39,825 nt of DNA from Acidobacteriota bacterium. GTDB lineage: Bacteria; Acidobacteriota; Terriglobia; Terriglobales; SCQP01. The position numbers were made by a program, and so were the translations under genes. Positions 14,537-22,874 of this stretch are shown one piece after another. The stretch's first letter is position 1. Every line of letters begins with the position of its first letter. The notes under the pieces are model-generated. The model worked only from the letters and a program-made list of their open reading frames with translations, was not told where the DNA came from and ran no database searches. The DNA is taken from positions 1 to 39,825 of the forward strand of contig JAJYIU010000031.1 of NCBI GenBank assembly GCA_021789895.1, in the 5' to 3' direction.

Positions 14537-17500
14537 ATGGCTTCGAGTCGCTTAAAACAAGGCGTTCCTTGCATCAACCTGGAAATCTTTGCGTCCGCTC
14601 CGCTCCGGGCCGCGGCGCCGGTCATGACGGCACTGTTCCTGCTGCTGCCGCGTCCGATCCTGGCCGCGGCAAAACCGCATAAGCCGGCCTTCGTGCTGGC
14701 GACCGCGCGCACTTATGCCCCCGGCGAAAACGCCAAGTTCGTGCTGCGGTTTCGGGATGTCAGCGCAATCAAGTTTCGCGTTTACCGCGTCGCGCACCCG
14801 GTCCGTTTCTTCGAACAACTGAAAAACCCGCACCAGATCGGAGGGCCCAAAGTCCAAATCCCCGAAGTTCCGACATTATTGGAGCTATGGAGCCGGTGGA
14901 AGCGCGAACTGCGCTACAGCATGAAGAACTTCTTGCGTCATCAGTTCAGCTACGCCTTCCGCGCCGCCTATGTCAGGCGGCATAGCCGCCATTACACCAG
15001 CCTTAAGGTCGCAGTCACCCACTTCGCGGAGGTGCCGGTACTGAATCACTCGCAGTTGGTCGTGCGATGGACCGAATTGTTGCCGCGCGAACGCGATTGG
15101 GATAGCCGCGTCATTCCGCTGCGGATCAGCGGCTCCGGGCTATATCTGGTCGAGGCCAGCGCCCATGGCCGCTTCGCCGATACGATCCTGATCATCACGC
15201 ATCTCGGGTTGGTCATGAAGTCCGCGCCCGGCCAGATCGTCATTTTCGCCGCCGGCCGCAAGCGCGGCCAGCCGCGTCCGGGGACGCGGATCGTGCTGCG
15301 TCCGGCACAGCGGTATCTGGCAAAAATGACGATGCAGGGGGTGACCGGAGCCGACGGCTCCGTCAGCTTCAATCTTCCCGGCGGCGCGCCCCAGGATTGG
15401 GTCGCCCTGGGCCAGAAGGGCGATGATTTCGCCGCCACCGATCTCCCCTCCTGGTTCTTTAACAGCGCTTCCACCAAGACCATTCTCGGATATCTATACA
15501 CCGACCGGCCGGTGTACCGGCCGGGGGAAACGGTGCAGTATCGCGGCATCCTTAGGGAGCAGCAACACAACCTGTACCACATTCCGGCCGTACGCCAGAT
15601 TCAGGTCAAGATCACGGACGGCTCAGGCAAGACGGTGGCGGTTCAAACTCTCCCGCTCACGGCCATGGGCGCTTTTGCCGGGAGCTTGAAACTGGCAGCC
15701 TCCAGCGAACTGGGCTACTACTCGATGACGGCCAATCCGGTGGGGATCACCGGCGACGAAAGCGTGAATGCGTCCGCCTATTTTTCCGTGCAGGATTACA
15801 AGCTGCCCGCCTACCATGTCGATGTCAAGCCGGAGCAGCCGCGGATACTGGAAGGTGGCACCGAAAGCATCAACATTTCGGCCCGATATTATTATGGCGA
15901 TCCGGTACCGGCGGCGAAACTGACCTGGAAACTGCTGCGCTCGAGCTACTGGTCCCCGTGGGAGTACGAGTGGTCGGATGACATAGACGAGGGCGATTAC
16001 GGCGGCTATGATTACGGCGGCACGCCGATCCAACAGGGACAGGGGCGGCTGGATGCCCAGGGCCGTTTCCGCCTGCAAATTCCAGTCCCCGTCGCCAGCC
16101 GGCAAGGCAATTACAGCTACCGCCTGGTGGTGGGAGTTACCGACCTGGCCAACCGCGAGATTGATGGAGCAGGCACCTTTATCGCCACCTATTCCGACGA
16201 TCAGGTGGCCATCGCAGCAGTAAATTATTTCGCCGCCGCCGGCGCTGCCGTCCCATTCAATGTTCGCGCCGCCACTTACGAAAACAAGCCCATCGCAGTG
16301 GCGTTAACCGCATCCGATGCGCTGTATTCCTGGCTGGCGCCGAAAGGCTCGCGGGCGAAGCCGCTGGCGAGCGTCAACTTCGCCACCTCCGCCGATGGGA
16401 CGGCGCAATTTGCGCTGACCTGCAACGTGCCCGGCGATCACCGGGTTACCGTGGCCGGTTTCGACGCCCATGGCCGCCGGTTCAGCGACGAGACGTACTT
16501 CTATTGCCAGGGCCCCAGTGCGCTCCCGTACGCGACCGAATCGGGACAGGTCACGCTCAAGACGGACAAAAAGAGCTACCAACCCGGCGACATCGCCCGC
16601 GTTTTGGTTCAGCTTCCGGCATGGAAACATCCCTCTCCAGTCTGGCTCTGGTTGACGACGGAGCTGGATCGAGTCCGGACGCATGCCATTCTCAAGGCGG
16701 ACGGCAATACGGCGACCTTCGCCGTCCCGATCACCGCGGACGACATGCCCGACATCATGGCCGATGTCACCTTCCTCCGAAACGGCCAGATGTATACCGG
16801 CGAAGTGCGCATCAACGTCCCCGCCAACCGTCAAGCGCTTCGAATCCAGATTGAGCCAGGCAAGCCGCAATACACGCCCGGCGACGAGGCGAGCGTAACC
16901 GTCTCGGTCCGGGATGCCGCCGGGCATCCCGTGGCCAATGCGGATCTCGGCATCGCCGTCATTGACGACGCAATTTATGCCATCGCTCCCGATTCCTCGC
17001 CCGACATCTTCCAGTACTTCTACGGCTACCGCGTCAACCAGGTCTCGGTGCAGTACTCCGCCGACTACTACTTCGAGGGCTGGTCGGGACATCACCGGCT
17101 GAAACTGGCCCGCCGGCCGGTGACCAGTTATGCGGAACTCGCCGGCGCCTTGGGCGATGTGAAACCCACGCCCGCGCCGCCGACCCAACCGCACGTCCGC
17201 AAAAAATTTACCCCCACCGCGTTTTGGCGGGCCGGAGTACGAACTGGCGCGGACGGCCGCGCCACGGTGCATTTTAAACTGCCCGACAGCCTCACCTCCT
17301 GGCGCATCGGAATCCGCGCCGTAACCGCCTCGACGCAGGTTGGCTCCGCCCTGGCGCATTTCGTGACCCGCAAGAATCTGATGCTGGATCTGGCGCTGCC
17401 TCGTTTCGCGGTTGAAGGCGACCAGTGGACCACTTATGCCATCGTCCACAATGACCTGCCCACCACCCAGCAGGTTCATTTAACTTTGGCGGCCAAGACC

Positions 17501-19405
17501 GGCGCCCAGGCCGGCGGCGTTCAGGTAGCCAATAGCGGAACCCCGAAGCTGGCGGTCGCCTCCCACCAGCAGCAACGCTATCCCTGGCAGTTGACGGCGA
17601 CGCGCGCCGGAAATGTGAACCTTCTGGGCGCCGCGATTGGACAAACCGATTCCGATGCATTGGAATTGCCGCTGCCGATCAAGCCCAACGGCATCGAGCT
17701 GGCGCAAAGCTACAGCGGCGAGCTTTCGACCACGGACCAGGCTTCGTTTAGCTGGCAACCTCCGGCCGGCGCGCGACCGGCCGGTTCCTATCTGCTGCTG
17801 CATCTGGCCCCCTCGCTGACCGCGACGGCGCTGGGCGCCTTGCAAAATATGATTCAGTATCCGTACGGCTGCACCGAGCAGACCTCGTCGGTCATGCTCT
17901 CGATTCTGGCGGTTCGGGCGGCCGCCCGCAGCTTGCATCATCCCGAATTGGCGCCGGATGCGCAGCTTCTGCCGCGCCTGCGGACCGGCATCGCGCGCCT
18001 GGCCCACAGCCAGAACAACGATGGCGGCTGGGGCTGGTGGCCAGCGACGCCGAGCGATCCGTATATGAGCGCCTTGGCGGTGGAGGCGCTGGCCGGCGCC
18101 CAGGCCGCCGGAGCCGCGGTGAATGCGAGCCTGCTCCAACGCGGGCACGACTATCTGGTGGGGTTGTTGCGCGATCATCCCCGCATGATTCCCGATCTGC
18201 AAGCGCCGTTGCTGCTGGCGGCCAGACGTTCCGGCACGATTGCTCCGGCCTTGACCGACAATCTGTGGAGCTGGCGCTCGAAACTGTCGCTCCAGGGCCG
18301 GGCCGAAATGGTGCTACTGCTGGCTGAGACCAAGGATGCGCGCGCGCCGCAGGCGCTGCAACGCCTGTTGGGAATGGCCAAAAGCAACGCCCTGGAGATG
18401 TGGCTGCCGCAAGCCGGCGATGCCTGGCTCGGGTTCGGCGACCTGGACGACAGCGATTGGAGCGATTGGTATATTGACTTCGATATTGACGACAGCAGTC
18501 TCACCACGGCCACGGCGCTCGAGGCGATGCTGCGCCTGGAGCCGTCCGATCCCAGGGTCGTGAAAGCCATACGCTACCTGGTCGGACGCTCCGCTAACGA
18601 TTGGTGGGTTTCAACCGAACAGACCGCCGAAGTCATCACCGCGCTGGCCGACAGCCTGCAACGTTCCGGCGCGGGCGCCGAGATGAATCCGAATTTCACC
18701 GCCCGCGTGAAGGTCAACGGCGCCACGGTTGACCGCCATCGCTTCACCGCGGCCGACCTGCAGGCGCAGGCGCGCGAACTCCGTATCCCGCTGGGCCCGG
18801 GGCCGGTGACGGTCTCGCTGAACCGCCAAGGACCGGGCGTGCTCTATTGGGACGCCACCGTCGTCAGTTACTCGCGCGACGACCGCTATGTTCATCGCGG
18901 CGGCTTCAAACTCAATATCCTGCGCCAGTACTTCCGGCTGCAAGCGGTCAAAACCGTTGATTCGTCGGGGCAGCCAGCCATCGGTTACCGGCCCGTACCG
19001 CTGGCCGGAGCGCTGCATGTCGGCGACGTGCTCCTGGTCAAGCTCACCGTGAGCGGCGGCCGGCAAGCGCACCTGCTGATAGACGATCCGATTCCGGCCG
19101 GGGTGGAACCGGTGCCGCTCGACTCGCTCTACCCACTCCTGAACAAGGACGGCAAAGTGGGCTATGAGTTCGACTCAAACGATTTCTACGATTGGTTCGG
19201 CTACTCCCGCGTCTTCCGGGACGATCGCGTCAGTTTCTTCCAGGACCGTTTCCAACCCGGACAGCACACCTATTCTTATCTGGTCCGAGTGATTATCCCG
19301 GGAAAGTTCACGGCACTTCCGCCGCGGGTTGAACCGATGTACGATGCTTCGCGCCTGGCCACGGGCGACCGCAACTCAATGCAATTCCTGCCCAGCCAGC
19401 CCTGA
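14537..19405 (+). CDS. Bacterial alpha-2-macroglobulin with intact thioester
   Basis: A 1622-residue secreted protease-trap protein. The N-terminus (hydrophobic about 30-44, MTALFLLLPRPILAAA) is a signal peptide without a clear lipobox. The MG-domain hallmark TDRPVYRPGETVQYRG is at about 322-337. An acidic Tyr/Gly-rich insert (DEGDYGGYDYGG) lies near 485. The A2M core includes WRAGVRTGADGRATVHFKLP and LTSWRIGIRAVT. The thioester motif is YGCTEQ with C1112, E1114 and Q1115, within YPYGCTEQTSS. A helical thioester domain (NNDGGWGWW) and a C-terminal beta domain follow (MYDASRLATGDRNSM). Known bacterial A2Ms bait proteases and bind them covalently by the thioester in the periplasm. ATG 14537 has AAGGA just upstream. 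The next gene follows after 25 bases, so co-expression is likely. Neighbours are of the yfaS type, whereas thioester-bearing A2Ms in Proteobacteria usually accompany pbpC. Confidence 0.95.
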   Translation: MASSRLKQGVPCINLEIFASAPLRAAAPVMTALFLLLPRPILAAAKPHKPAFVLATARTYAPGENAKFVLRFRDVSAIKFRVYRVAHPVRFFEQLKNPHQIGGPKVQIPEVPTLLELWSRWKRELRYSMKNFLRHQFSYAFRAAYVRRHSRHYTSLKVAVTHFAEVPVLNHSQLVVRWTELLPRERDWDSRVIPLRISGSGLYLVEASAHGRFADTILIITHLGLVMKSAPGQIVIFAAGRKRGQPRPGTRIVLRPAQRYLAKMTMQGVTGADGSVSFNLPGGAPQDWVALGQKGDDFAATDLPSWFFNSASTKTILGYLYTDRPVYRPGETVQYRGILREQQHNLYHIPAVRQIQVKITDGSGKTVAVQTLPLTAMGAFAGSLKLAASSELGYYSMTANPVGITGDESVNASAYFSVQDYKLPAYHVDVKPEQPRILEGGTESINISARYYYGDPVPAAKLTWKLLRSSYWSPWEYEWSDDIDEGDYGGYDYGGTPIQQGQGRLDAQGRFRLQIPVPVASRQGNYSYRLVVGVTDLANREIDGAGTFIATYSDDQVAIAAVNYFAAAGAAVPFNVRAATYENKPIAVALTASDALYSWLAPKGSRAKPLASVNFATSADGTAQFALTCNVPGDHRVTVAGFDAHGRRFSDETYFYCQGPSALPYATESGQVTLKTDKKSYQPGDIARVLVQLPAWKHPSPVWLWLTTELDRVRTHAILKADGNTATFAVPITADDMPDIMADVTFLRNGQMYTGEVRINVPANRQALRIQIEPGKPQYTPGDEASVTVSVRDAAGHPVANADLGIAVIDDAIYAIAPDSSPDIFQYFYGYRVNQVSVQYSADYYFEGWSGHHRLKLARRPVTSYAELAGALGDVKPTPAPPTQPHVRKKFTPTAFWRAGVRTGADGRATVHFKLPDSLTSWRIGIRAVTASTQVGSALAHFVTRKNLMLDLALPRFAVEGDQWTTYAIVHNDLPTTQQVHLTLAAKTGAQAGGVQVANSGTPKLAVASHQQQRYPWQLTATRAGNVNLLGAAIGQTDSDALELPLPIKPNGIELAQSYSGELSTTDQASFSWQPPAGARPAGSYLLLHLAPSLTATALGALQNMIQYPYGCTEQTSSVMLSILAVRAAARSLHHPELAPDAQLLPRLRTGIARLAHSQNNDGGWGWWPATPSDPYMSALAVEALAGAQAAGAAVNASLLQRGHDYLVGLLRDHPRMIPDLQAPLLLAARRSGTIAPALTDNLWSWRSKLSLQGRAEMVLLLAETKDARAPQALQRLLGMAKSNALEMWLPQAGDAWLGFGDLDDSDWSDWYIDFDIDDSSLTTATALEAMLRLEPSDPRVVKAIRYLVGRSANDWWVSTEQTAEVITALADSLQRSGAGAEMNPNFTARVKVNGATVDRHRFTAADLQAQARELRIPLGPGPVTVSLNRQGPGVLYWDATVVSYSRDDRYVHRGGFKLNILRQYFRLQAVKTVDSSGQPAIGYRPVPLAGALHVGDVLLVKLTVSGGRQAHLLIDDPIPAGVEPVPLDSLYPLLNKDGKVGYEFDSNDFYDWFGYSRVFRDDRVSFFQDRFQPGQHTYSYLVRVIIPGKFTALPPRVEPMYDASRLATGDRNSMQFLPSQP

Positions 19406-19430
19406 GAATGACGCGAGGAAAGGACACCGT

Positions 19431-20291
19431 ATGCGATTGAGCTTGTGGCATCGAGGCGCGGGCGGCGCGAAAACGCAGGAGACGGGCCAGCTCACGTCTT
19501 CGCAGCACGGATTCCGCCGGCGGCTATCCGAACTGGCAGATACATTCGCGCGCTTACGCTCCGGCGGACGGCCTTCCTGGCTTCTGGTTTTATTCTGCGG
19601 CGCGTGGATGCTGATCCTGGTGATCGCGTTTTTTGCCTGGCTGGGGCTTTCCGATTCGTCCGGCTGGTGGCTGGCCGCCCAGGCTGCCGGCTTCGTTCTG
19701 CTGTTATGGCTGCTGGTGTGGGGCTTAGGCTCGATCATACGCATCAGCCGCGGCGAATCCGGCGCACTCGGCGGGTGGGCAATCGCCTGGAAGGTATGGC
19801 TGTTGTTGGCCGGTTGGGCACTGCTGGCCTGGAGCATCTCTTCCTGGCTCGGTTGGCTCATTTCGTTCGCTTGGATCGCGCAATCCGAGCTGACCTTCCG
19901 GTTGCGGCATCCCGTGGCATTGGCGCTCATCACCACTCCATTGCAAACGGTTCAATGGTTGCTGAACTATGTGGTGTTTCCTGCGATCGCCATCGGGCTG
20001 CTCGCCAAATACATGCTGCACCGCCGGGAGCGTCTCATGGCGCGCTGGCGCCGCTGGAGCTTCTGGCTGGTTGCGATCTTGCTGGCCCTGGTCGGCGATG
20101 AATTCAGCGCCTGGCTCACTAACTGGCGGCCGGCGGTGACACCGGATTGGCGCGAGGTGGCGAGCGTTGCCTTGCGGCTGGCGGCGGCCGCGTTGATCTT
20201 CGTTTACTTTTTCCTGCTGCAAGTGGCCTGGTACGCATCCAGCCCGGAGGCGGCGCCCGCCAGCGCCCCGCTGCCTGGCCCCGTTAGCTAG
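19431..20291 (+). CDS. Six-helix inner-membrane protein of the A2M cluster, unknown function
   Basis: A 286-residue integral membrane protein. After a polar, basic N-terminus of about 45 residues, hydrophobic segments lie at about 50-71, 80-103, 120-148, 168-193, 208-226 and 243-268. They are rich in Trp (LVWGLG, WSISSWLGWLISFAW). The C-terminus is Pro/Ala-rich. I do not recognise a family and see no catalytic motif. ATG 19431, with GAGGAAAGGA upstream, was preferred to the in-frame ATG at 19329, which would overlap the A2M gene and add 34 non-hydrophobic residues. It is 25 bases downstream of the A2M gene and almost surely in its operon, so it may anchor, export or sense the A2M. Its stop TAG lies within CTAG, shared with the convergent next gene. 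Confidence 0.75.
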   Translation: MRLSLWHRGAGGAKTQETGQLTSSQHGFRRRLSELADTFARLRSGGRPSWLLVLFCGAWMLILVIAFFAWLGLSDSSGWWLAAQAAGFVLLLWLLVWGLGSIIRISRGESGALGGWAIAWKVWLLLAGWALLAWSISSWLGWLISFAWIAQSELTFRLRHPVALALITTPLQTVQWLLNYVVFPAIAIGLLAKYMLHRRERLMARWRRWSFWLVAILLALVGDEFSAWLTNWRPAVTPDWREVASVALRLAAAALIFVYFFLLQVAWYASSPEAAPASAPLPGPVS

Positions 20292-22786
20292 CGCACGGCG
20301 CGTTTTTCGCGGGCGTGGGAATGCAAAAATACCGCCAGGCCCTCGCGGCTAACTTGGGCGGCCACCCATTCGCCGCAAGCGGCATAGGCGGCCCGCAGCG
20401 CCGCCGGCGTGCGCGCATTCTCCAGGGCAGTTTCCCGTTGAGCCGCGGTCCGATGCTTCACGAGCCCGCGCGCCCGCATCGGTTCGCCGGCCAGCAGCAT
20501 GGCAAGCCCTTCCTGCGTGCAATGGCTGATGCCGGGCCGGAGATAGGCTTGCAGCACCACATGGAGCAGTTCGTGCTCCAGCACATGACGCAGAATGCCG
20601 CGTTTGACCAGCAACGCCTCCGGCTGCAGCGCCACCTTGCGGCCGCGAGTCAAGCCGCTGTACCAGCCGGATTGGCCGGTGGCCGCAATAAAGGCGGCGG
20701 TGGATGGAAACACCGTCAACGTGAGCTTGCCGGGAAGGCTATAGCCCAATTCGCGTTCGGCGGCGGCAAGCAACGGCTCGCACAGCCGCAGAACGCGCCG
20801 GGGCGCAGGGGCTTGATAGCGGATCTGGCAGCGCCCGGTATCCGCCGATTGCCAGTGGAAGCCGCCGCCGCCCGGCGGCGCGGTAGCCGCCGGCAGCGGC
20901 GGCCGTGCTTGGATTGCGGGCGCCCACCTTTCGATGCGGGTGTGCGGATAGTAAAAAGCTAGGATCGCCGCCCAGGTGGCGCCGCGGCGGGCCATGCCGG
21001 CGGCGCCGGCTTCGCAGAGCCCGGCGCCGTGGCCCAGTCCATGGCCGATAAATACCCAATTCCGGCCTTTCCGCCGAATGGAAAACCAGGTGCTCTTCAG
21101 CCGGTTCCAGCCCAGCCGGCGATCGACATCGAAGCGGAAATCGTCCGCGCGAATGACGATGCGCCGGCGTGAATCGAGGCGGGTCAGGAGCAGCGCCTGC
21201 GCCCGCCCGGCGCGATCGCGGGAGAGGATGGCCAGATCGAAGCGCGCGGGCGGCCGATGGAAAACGCCGGCGCCGGCCAATGCACGCGCCAGATCCCGGC
21301 TGCGAATCTCGGCCGTCCAGGTATGGTTGGGCGAGTTGCGACAGAACGGATCGGGATGGGCGCGCAAGTACGGCACCTGGTGCGGGACGAGCGGCGGCTT
21401 GGCGGATTCGGTGTATCCGCCGCAGTTGGCGCTGTAGAGCACCTGCACCGGGCGGCCGTGGTAAACCAGAATTTCTCCCGCGGTCGCGCGCGCCGCCGCT
21501 TGCGCTTCGCTCCCCGGCGGCAGCCAGGCCTGGCAGTGCGTCAAGGTGCAGAAGTCATAGCCCGCGGCCGCATGGCGGCCGCGGTGAGTCAGCGCCCAGG
21601 TGCGCGCCAGGACCGCCATGGCTTTCTGCGCCGCAAGCGGGAGCTGGCCGGCTTCGCCCTGCACCACCCCGGCAACGTAATCCTCCAACCGCATACGAAC
21701 GATCCTGAAACGGCCGGCTGCCGGCCCCCGCGGTAGCCGCACCCGCACCGTGGCCGCGCCGGCCGGCGGGCGCGCGCGCCACGCCCAGGCCCCGGGGTGC
21801 GCGTGCAGCCAGCGCAGAATCCGTCCGCCCAACCCGGCCGCATCGCGGCTTCCGCTGCCTTTGGGAACCAGCACCAGAACCAGCACTCGCGGCCGGGGCA
21901 GGGGGGCAAAGCCGGCAAACCAGGCATGGCTGCTTTCGCCGGCCTGCTCGGAGATCGTCCCCGTCTTGCCCGCGACCGGCCAGCCCCGAACCGCCGCCGC
22001 CTGGCAGCTTCCGTATTGGACGCAGCCGCGCAATCCCGAAGCAACGAACTGCAAGGCGCGGTCTCGCGGATGACGTTCAATCTGCCGCAGCAGCCGGAGA
22101 TAAGCCCGCGCCAACTGCCAGGGCGTGACGTGGATGCCCGCCGCGCCGATCGCCGCCGGCCCCAAGCCGCCGGCGCCGGAAAGCACGCGATCCGGACGCA
22201 GCCCATAAGGCGCCAGCGCCGCCTGCCAGGCGGAAAACGGCAGGCGTTGGGCCACCGTCAGGAAGAAATAATTGCAGGAAATTCCCAGGGCTTCGGCCAA
22301 ATTGATCGGCCGGGCGATGGCGGGATGGACGCATGCAAAGCGTTGGCCGTAGCGCGGCGTAACCCGCAGGCAGCGCAGATGATCGCCGCGCCGGACCACT
22401 CCGGAGCGCAGCAGCGCCAGGGCGGTCCAGGGCTTGATCGCGGAGCCCGGCAGCAGCCGCAAGCGCCGGGCCGCTGCCAGCCGGACCGCCGCTAATACTT
22501 TTCCGCTGGCGACATCCTCAATCAAAACGATGGCTTGCGCGGGCCGGGCGAGCTGTGCCGTTTCGCGGGCCAGCGCGGGCTGCCAGGCGATTTGCGCGCC
22601 GGCGCGGGCGGAAATGGCCATGACCGCGATCAACAAAAATTTGCAGGGCCGGACCGGCTGGCAGCGCCTGGAGCCCAAGGCACGCTTTCGCTCGCCTCCA
22701 TACGCTCGAATCGAAGCCGCGAATATCAAAGCAATTCCCATTGAAACGGCATAGGCTGGCGACCTACGCTGCAGAGGCCGCACCAA
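20288..22786 (-). CDS. Three-module protein: PBP-like domain, SpoIID domain, HExxH domain
   Basis: An 832-residue exported protein. Hydrophobic N-terminal stretches (15-25 and 50-60) act as signal or anchor; the true start is uncertain. Residues about 80-310 carry the three motifs of penicillin-binding-like serine enzymes in order: S115-A-I-K118, S170-C-N172 and K274-T-G276. Residues about 345-620 are a SpoIID/LytB domain: LEDYVAGVVQGEAG with E378, the position of the SpoIID catalytic Glu; VLYSANCGGYTE; GHGLGHGAGLCEAGAAGMA. Residues about 660-830 contain HELLH (738-742) and QEGLAML with E759, a gluzincin-type zinc site. SpoIID enzymes are lytic transglycosylases acting on glycan strands. Position beside YfaT- and YfaS-like genes suggests correspondence to YfaQ (DUF2300), but I could not confirm it by alignment. 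It converges on the A2M operon and its stop shares CTAG with the neighbour's. Confidence 0.8.
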   Translation of the reverse strand: MVRPLQRRSPAYAVSMGIALIFAASIRAYGGERKRALGSRRCQPVRPCKFLLIAVMAISARAGAQIAWQPALARETAQLARPAQAIVLIEDVASGKVLAAVRLAAARRLRLLPGSAIKPWTALALLRSGVVRRGDHLRCLRVTPRYGQRFACVHPAIARPINLAEALGISCNYFFLTVAQRLPFSAWQAALAPYGLRPDRVLSGAGGLGPAAIGAAGIHVTPWQLARAYLRLLRQIERHPRDRALQFVASGLRGCVQYGSCQAAAVRGWPVAGKTGTISEQAGESSHAWFAGFAPLPRPRVLVLVLVPKGSGSRDAAGLGGRILRWLHAHPGAWAWRARPPAGAATVRVRLPRGPAAGRFRIVRMRLEDYVAGVVQGEAGQLPLAAQKAMAVLARTWALTHRGRHAAAGYDFCTLTHCQAWLPPGSEAQAAARATAGEILVYHGRPVQVLYSANCGGYTESAKPPLVPHQVPYLRAHPDPFCRNSPNHTWTAEIRSRDLARALAGAGVFHRPPARFDLAILSRDRAGRAQALLLTRLDSRRRIVIRADDFRFDVDRRLGWNRLKSTWFSIRRKGRNWVFIGHGLGHGAGLCEAGAAGMARRGATWAAILAFYYPHTRIERWAPAIQARPPLPAATAPPGGGGFHWQSADTGRCQIRYQAPAPRRVLRLCEPLLAAAERELGYSLPGKLTLTVFPSTAAFIAATGQSGWYSGLTRGRKVALQPEALLVKRGILRHVLEHELLHVVLQAYLRPGISHCTQEGLAMLLAGEPMRARGLVKHRTAAQRETALENARTPAALRAAYAACGEWVAAQVSREGLAVFLHSHAREKRAVR

Positions 22787-22874
22787 TGAATTATTGCTAA
22801 AAAGAAACGGGCTGCACGGCGGAAGCTCTCCACCGCGGCCCCCGCCTCCAGAGCCGGCGCGCTATGATCGAATC

